Source: UBA1731 sp964567665
GTDB taxonomy: Bacteria; Verrucomicrobiota; Kiritimatiellia; RFP12; UBA1067
Reading direction: 5' to 3'
Assembly: GCA_964567665.1 (NCBI GenBank)
Contig: CAZMNN010000043.1
Location: 1-20,940, forward strand
DNA length: 20,940 nucleotides
Below are positions 7,516 to 15,900 of the stretch, one piece after another. Position numbers and translations under genes: made by a program. The notes beneath the pieces were generated by a model. That model worked only from the letters and a program-made list of their open reading frames with translations, ran no database searches and was not told the origin of the DNA. The stretch's first letter is position 1. Every line of letters begins with the position of its first letter.

Positions 7516-8750
7516 TGAACAGCAGACGCAATTTCTTCAAGAGCGCCGCCGCGATGGCGGCGCTCGCCGCGCTTCCTTCGCGCAATGCCGAGGCACGCAC
7601 CGCGCCGAAGCCCGGCAACAACCAGATCTGGCTGATGACGAGCGCGTTTCCCGGCGAGAGCTTCGAGCAGGTGCTTCAGCGGGCGAAGTCCGTCGGTGCG
7701 CAGGGACTTGAGCTTTGCGTGTTCCGTCGCGGTTCCGACCGCAAGGATCACACGGCGACCCATCTTGACTACGAGACGTTCGATCTTGAGGCGGCGAAGC
7801 GTGTGGTCGCCCGCTGCAACGAGACGGGGCTTCGCGTCTCCGTCGGCGCCTACGACAATCTCATCGGCGGCAAGCCGGAGAACCAGATCGTAAACCAGAA
7901 CCACATCCTCAAGCTCATCCGCATCGCGGCGCTGCTCGGCGGCGACGCGAACGATGTGGTGTGCGGTTCGTTCGTCGGATACGATCATGAGCTTGGCCGC
8001 CAGGACGGCGGATTCGAGAAGAACCTCATGAAGTTCAAGAAGGTCTTCACGCCGATGGTCAAGTACGCCGAAGATCTCGGCGTCACGCTCTGCGTGGAGA
8101 ACTGCCCGATGGAGGGCTGGCAGCCGGTCACTGCGCCGGACTGCTACAACAACCTCCCCGGATGCCTCGCTGCGCGTAAGCTGATGTACGCCCTCGTCCC
8201 GTCCAAGGCGCTCGCCGAGACGTACGATCCGTCGCACGACATCTGGCAGCACATCGATGCGACCGAGGTGATCAAGGCGATGGACTTCAGGCGTCTTCGC
8301 CGCGTCCACATCAAGGGCACGCGCAACTTCGCGGACACGCCGGCGGCGATCCACTGGGGTCGTCTGTTCCCGTCCCAGTCCGTCGATGCGAAGCTCGCGG
8401 AGAAGGCCGGCGTTCCGCTTCCGGCGAACGAATGGGATCGCTGCAACTACGAGCCGCGTCTTCCCGGATTCGGCGGCAGCGATTCGCTCGACTGGACGAA
8501 GTTCCTCGAAACGCTGATGGCGAAGGGCTACAGGTATCCGTTCGTCATCGAGAACGAGGGATGCAACTCGTCCCACACCGGCAACATGGGTGCGACGATG
8601 CAGGGCTTCCGCGCAACGGTGCTCAACACCGCTCCGGTCGTGTGGCCGCTCGGCGCGGACGGATACGCATATGACGCCTCCGCCGTCAAGCCTATGAAGA
8701 TGACTCTCACAAAGGACATCCCCGTGAGGACGATGTCCGAACTTTCGTGA
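7515..8750 (+). CDS. Tat-exported sugar isomerase/epimerase-like TIM barrel (AP endonuclease 2 family)
   Basis: 411 residues. It begins with a canonical Tat signal, SRRNFFK (3-9), a short hydrophobic stretch and a probable cleavage site after AEA (27). The rest is a xylose-isomerase-like TIM barrel. Candidate metal ligands lie at barrel strand ends: E195 in CVENCP, D238 and H241 in YDPSHD, H265 in RVHIKG, and E346/E348 in VIENEG. Such enzymes isomerise, epimerise or lyse sugars and keto-sugars. The start ATG 7515 shares its A with the preceding TGA, with GGGAGG at 7499-7504, so translation is coupled to the upstream oxidoreductase. That pairing recalls C-glycoside-cleaving systems, where a Gfo/Idh/MocA enzyme makes a 3-keto sugar that a TIM-barrel protein then cleaves. 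That role here is inference. Confidence 0.88.
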   Translation: MNSRRNFFKSAAAMAALAALPSRNAEARTAPKPGNNQIWLMTSAFPGESFEQVLQRAKSVGAQGLELCVFRRGSDRKDHTATHLDYETFDLEAAKRVVARCNETGLRVSVGAYDNLIGGKPENQIVNQNHILKLIRIAALLGGDANDVVCGSFVGYDHELGRQDGGFEKNLMKFKKVFTPMVKYAEDLGVTLCVENCPMEGWQPVTAPDCYNNLPGCLAARKLMYALVPSKALAETYDPSHDIWQHIDATEVIKAMDFRRLRRVHIKGTRNFADTPAAIHWGRLFPSQSVDAKLAEKAGVPLPANEWDRCNYEPRLPGFGGSDSLDWTKFLETLMAKGYRYPFVIENEGCNSSHTGNMGATMQGFRATVLNTAPVVWPLGADGYAYDASAVKPMKMTLTKDIPVRTMSELS

Positions 8751-8776
8751 ACACAAAACCATAAGGAGCAAGACAA

Positions 8777-10381
8777 ATGACGTTCAATACCTCAAGAAGG
8801 GGGTTCCTGCGCGGCGTAGGCGGCGTTGCGGCCCTCGGTGCGGTCGGATGCTGCACGGTGCGCCGTGCGCCGATCCATGATCCGTCACAGAAGATCAAGC
8901 TCGCCGCCGTCGGCGTGATGGGCAAGGGATTTTCGGACTGGATGCCGATGCTCGAATCCGGAATGGTCGAGATGGTCGCGTTCTGCGATGCCGACAAGAA
9001 TGCAATCAAGGCCGCCGCGAACGCAATCGCCAAGAAGAAGAAGGAAGGCAGGCTTCCAGAGTTCCTGAACGACTTCGACGTATCCAAGGTCCCATTCTTC
9101 TCCGACTACCGTCAGCTGCTCGACAACTGCGTGAAGCTCGGTGTGGAGGCGATGACGATCTCCACGCCCGACCACGTCCATGCGCCTGTCGCAATCCAGG
9201 CGATGAAGCTTGGCATCCACGTGTACGTGCAGAAGCCGCTCGTCCGGACGCTTTGGGAGCTTGACTACTTTGACAAGACCGCCCGCCGTCATGGCGTGAT
9301 CACGCAGATGGGCAACCAGGGTTCGTCGCTCAACGACCTGCGCCGTTGCACGGAAGTCATCCAGAGCGGCATTCTCGGCGACGTGAAGGAGGTCCACGTG
9401 TGGACGAACCGTCCCGTGTGGCCGCAGGGCAAGGCTGTCGAGAAGTGGGTGAAGGGTCATCCGAACGGCGAGAAGATCCGTGACGGCCTCAACTGGGACG
9501 CCTGGCTGGCAACGGCGAAGGCGCGTCCGTTCCTCGACAAGTATCCGGCGGATGCGGATGTCTACGATCCGTGGAAGCTCGGCAAGAACGTCTACCATAC
9601 GTTCACATGGCGTGGCTTCTTCGACTTTGGATGCGGCGCGTTCGGCGACATGGCCTGCCATACGATGAACCTCGCGTTCCGCGGTCTGGAGCTTGGCGGC
9701 GTCTCCGATGCCGAGTGCATCAAGATCGAATCCAAGAACGATGTTGCGTATCCGCTCAAGTCCGTGGTCAAGCTCACGTACAAGGCCCGCGACTCCAAGG
9801 TGCAGAAGTGCAAGGACGGCAAGGCGAAGAAGCTGCCGGCCGTCACGCTCTACTGGTATGACGGCAACGTCAAGCCGGATGCGGAGATCATGCCCAAGTG
9901 GGCGGCGACGCATGGCGGCAAGGTGCCGGACACCGGCTGCTACATGATCGGCTCCAAGGGTGCGGTGCTCATGCAGGACGACTACGGCGCAAAGTGCGCT
10001 ATCGCGATGAACGAGGACAAGGAGTTCAAGGACGTGTTCCAGCACGAGGCCGCCAAGGTCGTGCCGCGCTCGATTCCGTTCCGCACGGACTCCGTCAAGG
10101 TCGCCGGCAAGTCCACCGTCCAGATGTCCGGATTCGCCAACGGCCACTACCTTGAGTTCGTCGAAGCGATCAACGGCGTCGGCAAACCTTACGAGCAGAC
10201 GCATTCGCGCTGCTTCGCCGACATTGAGTACTCCATTCCGCAGATGGAGGGCATTCTCGTCGGCTGCATCGCCCAGCAGGTGCCTGGCAAGCTGAACTGG
10301 TGTTCGGCAAGCCAGAAGTTCGACAACGCGCAGGCCAACGCCCTCGTGAAGCCGTACATCCGCGACGGATTCGAATTCTGA
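8777..10381 (+). CDS. Tat-exported lipoprotein oxidoreductase, Gfo/Idh/MocA family (QKP variant)
   Basis: 534 residues. A Tat motif SRRGFLRG (6-13) is followed by a lipobox AVGC (C25), predicting a Tat lipoprotein. Rossmann-type KLAAVGVMGKG (41-51), STPDHVHAPVAIQAMK (129-144) and VQKPLVRT (151-158) mark the family. Gln replaces Glu in the EKP motif, a variant I associate with exported members in Bacteroidetes and Planctomycetes. FGDMACHTMN holds the expected catalytic-region His. It differs from the gene at 5986 in length and motifs, so it is a separate subfamily rather than a recent duplicate. AAGGAG (8763-8768) lies 8 nt before ATG 8777. It is the last gene of the cassette; a strong terminator starts 12 nt after its stop. 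Confidence 0.92.
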   Translation: MTFNTSRRGFLRGVGGVAALGAVGCCTVRRAPIHDPSQKIKLAAVGVMGKGFSDWMPMLESGMVEMVAFCDADKNAIKAAANAIAKKKKEGRLPEFLNDFDVSKVPFFSDYRQLLDNCVKLGVEAMTISTPDHVHAPVAIQAMKLGIHVYVQKPLVRTLWELDYFDKTARRHGVITQMGNQGSSLNDLRRCTEVIQSGILGDVKEVHVWTNRPVWPQGKAVEKWVKGHPNGEKIRDGLNWDAWLATAKARPFLDKYPADADVYDPWKLGKNVYHTFTWRGFFDFGCGAFGDMACHTMNLAFRGLELGGVSDAECIKIESKNDVAYPLKSVVKLTYKARDSKVQKCKDGKAKKLPAVTLYWYDGNVKPDAEIMPKWAATHGGKVPDTGCYMIGSKGAVLMQDDYGAKCAIAMNEDKEFKDVFQHEAAKVVPRSIPFRTDSVKVAGKSTVQMSGFANGHYLEFVEAINGVGKPYEQTHSRCFADIEYSIPQMEGILVGCIAQQVPGKLNWCSASQKFDNAQANALVKPYIRDGFEF

Positions 10382-10392
10382 TCCGTTCCGTG

Positions 10393-10434
10393 GGCCAGCG
10401 GGATGCGCAACATCCCGCTGGCCTGTCGTTTTTT
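10393..10434 (+). terminator. Strong rho-independent terminator of the oxidoreductase cassette
   Basis: A perfect 13-bp stem is formed by GGCCAGCGGGATG (10393-10405) and CATCCCGCTGGCC (10411-10423), with loop CGCAA. A T6 run follows at 10429-10434. The start codon of the next gene (10439) is only 4 nt after the T-run. Confidence 0.93.
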
Positions 10435-10438
10435 CGTC

Positions 10439-11587
10439 ATGCCGCACAAGTTCACAGCCGGGAAATCCGCGCTTCTGAGGGCTTTTGCGGCATTTGTTTT
10501 CTGCGTGTTTGCGATGGATGCCGATGCGCTTTCCTTCTCGAACCGCTACCGCAGTCCGCGAAACGCCGAGCGGCAGATCCGCAAGTCGACAAAGGTCATC
10601 GTGCTGCATACGACGGAGGCGGGCGCGCGAAGCTCCCTCAACAAGCTGTCGGAGCGCGGAGAGGCACACTACTGCATAGACGAGAAGGGTGTGGTGCACC
10701 GGATAGTCGACCGGAACAGGGAGGCGTTTCACGCCGGCAGATCCATGTGGGGCGGCAAGGAGGAGTGCGATTCATACTCCATCGGCATCGAGGTTGTGGG
10801 GCATCACGACAAGCCGGTGACGCTTTACCAGATTGACGCCATACGCGAACTTCTTGCGACGCTGAAGAAGGAATACAGGATTGACGATGCCCATGTGCTG
10901 TGCCACAGCCATGTCGCGTACGGCGCACCGAACAAATGGCAGAAGCGCAACCACAGAGGGCGCAAGCGCTGCGGAATGCTGTTTGCGATGTCAAGCGTAC
11001 GCAGCAGGATAGGATTGAAGTCAAAGCCCGCGTACGACCCTGACGTACGCGCAAAGCGTCTTGTCGTCGGGGACGCATATCTTGAGAAGGTGCTGTACGG
11101 GAAGGTGGACACGATGGTGGGCGCATACAAGAAGAATGCGGCGCCGAAGCCGAAGGAGGGGCTGTTTGCGTCGCTGTTCACCAAGCGCGATCCCGACATG
11201 GCGAACGAGCCGGAGAAGGAGAACTACTACGAGAAGCCGAAAGCGGCGCTGACGGCCGCCGCACCGGCAAAGCCGGAGGTGAAGAAAAGATATGTCTCGG
11301 CGGCGCCGGCTAAGTCTGCGGAAAAGAAACCGAAGCCTGCGGCGCCGAAGCCGAAGGCTGTGCTGGATTCCGCAAAAAAAGAGCCGCTTGTCCTTGCGGA
11401 TCTTGAAGACCGTGTCAAGTTCCGCGAGATCGGCGTCATGAAGAAGGGGTCGTCGCCGTACGGTGTCGCTGGCCGCGCCTGGAACTCGCCAAGCACCTAC
11501 TACTACTACAAGGGCAAGGTGACGCGGGGCGACAGGCTGTCCGTCAAGAAGGCCGTCCCCGGTATGCGTGTGTTCGTCCGCAAATGA
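10439..11587 (+). CDS. Secreted N-acetylmuramoyl-L-alanine amidase (Amidase_2/PGRP fold)
   Basis: 382 residues. A signal peptide (hydrophobic 11-26, likely cleaved after ADA30) precedes a zinc amidase domain, about 50-195. This family cuts the bond between MurNAc and the peptide stem of peptidoglycan. Probable zinc ligands are H57 (VLHTTEAG), H156 (CHSHVAYG) and C178 (RKRCGM); Cys as third ligand is as in T7 lysozyme and PGRPs. Y78 and E118 (IGIEVVG) are likely active-site positions. Residues about 230-315 are a basic Lys/Ala/Pro-rich linker, and the last 65 residues form an unrecognised domain, perhaps for wall binding. ATG 10439 gives a good signal peptide but has no Shine-Dalgarno and sits right after a terminator, so the start and transcription are uncertain. 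A frame-open ATG at 10403 lies inside the terminator stem. Confidence 0.85.
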   Translation: MPHKFTAGKSALLRAFAAFVFCVFAMDADALSFSNRYRSPRNAERQIRKSTKVIVLHTTEAGARSSLNKLSERGEAHYCIDEKGVVHRIVDRNREAFHAGRSMWGGKEECDSYSIGIEVVGHHDKPVTLYQIDAIRELLATLKKEYRIDDAHVLCHSHVAYGAPNKWQKRNHRGRKRCGMLFAMSSVRSRIGLKSKPAYDPDVRAKRLVVGDAYLEKVLYGKVDTMVGAYKKNAAPKPKEGLFASLFTKRDPDMANEPEKENYYEKPKAALTAAAPAKPEVKKRYVSAAPAKSAEKKPKPAAPKPKAVLDSAKKEPLVLADLEDRVKFREIGVMKKGSSPYGVAGRAWNSPSTYYYYKGKVTRGDRLSVKKAVPGMRVFVRK

Positions 11588-11596
11588 TGGTATAAT
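11586..11596 (+). promoter_or_regulatory. Extended -10 promoter, leaderless start for the KS-like gene
   Basis: GATGGTATAAT has a consensus TATAAT (11591-11596) with the TGn extension. It begins within the stop codon of the amidase gene (TGA 11585-11587). Only 9 nt separate it from ATG 11606 and there is no Shine-Dalgarno. Transcription should start within about 3 nt of the ATG, which predicts a leaderless mRNA. Confidence 0.75.
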
Positions 11597-11605
11597 CACA
11601 CACCG

Positions 11606-12964
11606 ATGGATAGCGCCACCATAGCGATTGTCGGAATGAGCTGCCGCTTTGCGGAAGCCGGAAGTCTTCGCGACTTCTGGCGGAACATAATCGCCCGGCG
11701 TTCCGCATTGACGCCCCTTTCTCCGGATGTGGCGCTGCCGATAGGCGGCAGGAACATGTTTGACGCCACGTATCCGATTGTCGGCGGGCAGCTCGGCGAT
11801 CTGTATTCATGCCGTCCGTTCGAACAGACGTTTCCGCGTCAGATGAACGCCGGAGAAAACCAGGATTTGTACTTCGTCACCCAGCTGGCTTTCGATGCCC
11901 TTGCAGACGCCGGAATGCGTCCACATTCGCCCGGAGAGCGGAAGGGAACCGTGCGCATGGCCTATGCGCCGACGTTCAATCCGTCCGTCGTCAACTGGCT
12001 CGATCACACCCTGTTCATGGAGCAGACGCTTGATGTGCTTCGGCGGTGCTTCCCTGGCGCCACCGAAGAGCATATGGAAAACGCCCGCGAGAAGCTTGCG
12101 TATTCGCTTCCCGTGCCTGATGCGGACTCTCTGCTTGCCGCGTCCGGAAGCCGCATCGCCGACTGGATCGCCCGCGAGACTTCATTCACGGGAGCGGCGT
12201 CCGCCGTCGATGCCGGTGTGCTTTCCGCCATCGACGCTTTCGCGGTGGCTGCCGACGATTTGATTTCAGGGCGTGCCGATGTCGCGCTTGCCGGCGCCGT
12301 GAACCCGCCGTTCAGCAGACCGCTTATAGAGGGGCTGTCCGGCAAGGTGGCGTTTTCCTCCAGGGAGGAGCTGTGTCCGTTCGATGCGGATGAGCACGGC
12401 ACCGTTCCGGGCGAGGGGGGCGCGTTCTTTGTGCTTAAGCGCCGCACCGACGCCCTTGCGGCGCATGACAGGATATACGCGCTTCTGCGAGGTACAGCCG
12501 TGTCATCCTCAGTCCTTCCGATCGGCGAATGTGCGGATGCGGCGGATGCGCCGCTCTCGACCATCGCGATGATAGAGGCGGATGGTTCCGGGCTGCCAGA
12601 TGCGGACTCTGCGGACGTTGAAACGATACAGCGGCTGTGGGGCGAGCATCGTCCGGGCGGCGCACTTGTCGGAATAGGGTCTGTGAAGGGGAATGTCGGA
12701 CACTGTCTTGCCGCATCGGCTGCGGCCTCCCTCGTAAAGACTGCGCTCGCGCTGCACATGAAGGTGCTGCCGCCGCAGATTCCGTGCCGCCGTCCGATGG
12801 AGACGCTCGCCAGCGTAACATCGTCCGCCTATCTGCTCGACAAGGCGCGTCCGTGGATAATCGGCACTCCCACGCTTCCGCGCCGGGCCGTGGTGTGTGC
12901 AGACGACTTTGACGGACGCCGTGCGACGGCGCTTTTGGAAGAGGAGCCGGAGAACCGCAGATGA
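11606..12964 (+). CDS. Ketosynthase-like protein lacking catalytic Cys and first His (pseudo-KS)
   Basis: 452 residues with the thiolase-fold layout of type I polyketide synthase KS domains. It starts with IAIVGMSCRFAEAG (6-19) and has GSRIADW (181-187), SGRADVALAGAVN (221-233), VPGEGGAFFVLKR (267-279) and SVKGNVGH (359-366). The nucleophile position in the usual VDxACASS motif reads VDAGVLSA (201-208), placing V205 where Cys belongs. The usual EAHGTGT reads EADGSGL (324-330), so the first His is D326. K361 and H366 remain. It therefore should not condense by the normal mechanism. It may be a chain-length-factor-like partner, a decarboxylase or a scaffold. The frame is intact and well conserved elsewhere, arguing against simple decay. 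It overlaps the next gene by four bases (ATGA), and an extended -10 lies 9 nt before the start. Confidence 0.85.
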   Translation: MDSATIAIVGMSCRFAEAGSLRDFWRNIIARRSALTPLSPDVALPIGGRNMFDATYPIVGGQLGDLYSCRPFEQTFPRQMNAGENQDLYFVTQLAFDALADAGMRPHSPGERKGTVRMAYAPTFNPSVVNWLDHTLFMEQTLDVLRRCFPGATEEHMENAREKLAYSLPVPDADSLLAASGSRIADWIARETSFTGAASAVDAGVLSAIDAFAVAADDLISGRADVALAGAVNPPFSRPLIEGLSGKVAFSSREELCPFDADEHGTVPGEGGAFFVLKRRTDALAAHDRIYALLRGTAVSSSVLPIGECADAADAPLSTIAMIEADGSGLPDADSADVETIQRLWGEHRPGGALVGIGSVKGNVGHCLAASAAASLVKTALALHMKVLPPQIPCRRPMETLASVTSSAYLLDKARPWIIGTPTLPRRAVVCADDFDGRRATALLEEEPENRR

Positions 12965-15900
12965 CGTTCATCCATGGAGATTTCGCGCCGAGCGAACTGG
13001 TGATAGTCCGCGCAGCGGATCGCGCTGCGCTGGCAGCTGAGCTGAACCGCGTGTGCAGCTTTCTGGAGCAGGCTCCCTCCGCCCCGCTGAAGGATGTTGC
13101 GTACACCTGCTCCAGGTCGCAGGGACGGTTTGTGGTGGCTGTGGTCGCGCAGACCGTGGAGGATCTTCGGACGCGGCTGACGTTCGCGGCGTCGCGCATC
13201 GCCGCCGGAGCAAGACGGATCAGGGACAAGTCCGGGACGTACTTCGAGGCTGAGCCGCATGGCGGCAAGCTGGCGTTTGTGCTTTCCGGCGGTTTTGCGT
13301 TCTATCCGGACATGCTGTGCGACCTCGCCATACTGTTTCCGGAGTGTCGAGGGGCGTTCGACGAACTGGAGGAGGCGCTGTCCGGAATAGGGCAGTTTTC
13401 GCCGGCGTCGTTCGTCTTTCCCCCTGCGGCGTATTACCGGCGGGATGCGGACGTGTTTTCCGCAGGCGGGTATGCCGAGTCGCTCGTGTCGGTGTATTCA
13501 GCCTCCATCGCGATTGCGAGGCTGTTCGCCGCCTGCGGCGTGACGCCCGAGGGATTGTCCGGCTTCTCCGGCGGCGATCTTGGCGCTCTCGCCATTTCCG
13601 GCGCGTTTGGGGCGTTCCAGCGTCCGGAACGGCTTTCGTTCCTGAAGGACATGTATCTCCTTTCGCGCAAGATAGTCGTCGGGATGCCCGCGCCGTCGGG
13701 GATGTCGCTCGATCTCGAATGGCTCGGAAAGTTCAAGTCTGATTTCCGCAAGTTCGCCAAGGCATGGGTCAAGAAAGCTGCGTCGATTCCGGTATATTCG
13801 TGCACGGCTGCCGCACCGCTCTCCGACAAGCCCAGATGCTCCAGGGATGAGGCCGCCCTCATCTGGACAGAGCCGCTTCGCTTTGAGGACACCATCCGCC
13901 GGATGCACACGGACGGCTACGGGACGTTCGTTGAGGTTGGCCCGCGCAGTGTGTTGACTTCGCTCGTGAAGGATGCGCTTCGCGGCGGCGAGTTCAGTGC
14001 GATATCCTCGAACACGATACATCGTCCCGGACTTGTCCAGTTCCAGCACGCCCTTGCGCAGCTGGCGGCCCTTGGGGTAGGCGTGGATCCGACGCCGCTG
14101 TTCCGGGGGCGGCAGACGCGCTTTTTAGATTGGTCTTCACCGTTGACGGTTGAGGTGAAAGCCGATTCCGTGCTGCGCCTTTCGCGCCGGTTTCCGCAGA
14201 TCAGCATCCCCGGCGGCGATCCGTCAATGTTTGCCGGCGAACGCGCAGTTGCGGGGCCGTCGAAACCCGGTGCGCGGGCAAGGGCGCGGGCGGCAGCGGC
14301 GGCGAGGGAGCGCCGTCAGCGCCAGCTGGATTTCGGCACACGCTTTCCGCTCGTGTCGGACGCCGAGACGGTGTCGCAGAACACAGGCGAATCTGTGGAG
14401 ATCGTAAAGACGTTCTCCGTGGACGACGATCCGTTCTTCGCGGATTTCGCCATCGGAACGTCCCAGATATCGTATGCCGATCACAAGCTTCGCGGCTATA
14501 CCCTGCTTGCGCTTCCCGTGGCCGCCGAGATAATGGCGGAGCTTGCCGCCCAGCTCGTGCCGAGCCGGCGGCTTGTGGCGATGGACAATCTGCAGTCGAG
14601 CAGCTCAATCGCATTCGTCGATGACAGGCTGCGCATTACGGTGCGGGCCGAGAGGATTCCGTCCGCAAACCCGCAGAAGGCCGTGGTGCGGGCCACGATA
14701 CGGGAGGATAGGCCGAATGCCTCAGTGACCTCGCCTGCGTGTCTCGCCACGTTCACCTTTGCGGAGGATGCGCCTGAACGGGCGGCATTCGTTCCGGAGC
14801 CGCTCGCCAACGCCCGCAGTGTGCATTGGACGGACAACGAGATATATCCCGAACGTCTTGATTCGGGCAGAGGTCTCCAGTGCATACGCAAGGCGGATCT
14901 GTGGAGCGAGGGCGGGATAGACTACGAGATCGAGGTTCCGCGCCTTGACGGCGCAGTGACGTACACAAGCCTTCCGCAGTGGGAGATAGACCCGCGCCTT
15001 CTTTCCGTGATTGCGGACGGCTTTGCGCTGTGGAGAAGCCACAAGCGGTTCGAGGGGGCGTTCTCGCTCGCGTTCCGGCTGAGACACCTTTCGCTTCATG
15101 CGCCCTCGTTCAAGGAGGGGATGCACCTCAAATGCTATCTGCGCATCCAGGACGGCACCGTCAATTCGCAGATAGCCGACATCCGCGTCTCCGACGGAAA
15201 CGGCGCACTGATGCTTGAGCTTGACGGATACGAGGAACTTACCGAGCGTGTGCCGGTGGAGTACTGCCGCACGGTTCTTTCGCCGTCCGAATCGTACCTT
15301 ACGCAGCCGTTCGCCAACGAGATCCTCGGCGCACCCGCCACCGCCATAGCTTCCGCAATGGTCACGGACATCCCATACTCAATCTTCGAGCGGAACTCTG
15401 AGCTGTGGCTCAAGACGATGTCGCACATTGTGCTGTGCAAGGGAGAGCGAAGGGCGTTCCGCGAGATGCCCGGCACGGTGCAGCGCCGTACCGAATGGCT
15501 GTTCGGACGAATAGTTGCAAAGGAGGCCGTGCGCCGTTTCCTGAAGGAGAACTATCAGGCGAGATGGAGCTCCGCAGACATCCAGATATGGGCGGACGAC
15601 CAGGGCAAGCCTCATGCCATCGGCGCCTGGTCGGACAACCTCAAGACAAGGCTAGATCTTGCGATATCGCATACGCGGGACTTCATCGTTGCGGTTGTCG
15701 CCTCCAATGCGCGTGTCGGGGTGGATGTGGAGCTTGCCTCACGCGACCTGTCAGAGGAGTTCACGAACGGAGTGTTCTCGAAGGAGGAGCTTGAACTTGC
15801 CGCCGAGAGCTCGGATGCGCCATCCACGCTGATCCGCTTCTGGTGCGCAAAGGAGGCGGTGTCGAAGGCTCTTGGCACAGGAATACGCTACAGCCCGAAG

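Noticed and set aside
8885..10732. 615-codon antisense open frame over the oxidoreductase and amidase genes
   Set aside because: The translation is low-information and rich in Arg, His, Val and Leu, runs through a terminator and two real genes, and shows no family motif.
11606..12964. Calling the KS-like gene a pseudogene
   Set aside because: There is no frameshift or stop, the non-catalytic motifs are preserved, and it has a consensus promoter and a coupled downstream gene, so an intact pseudoenzyme is the better description.
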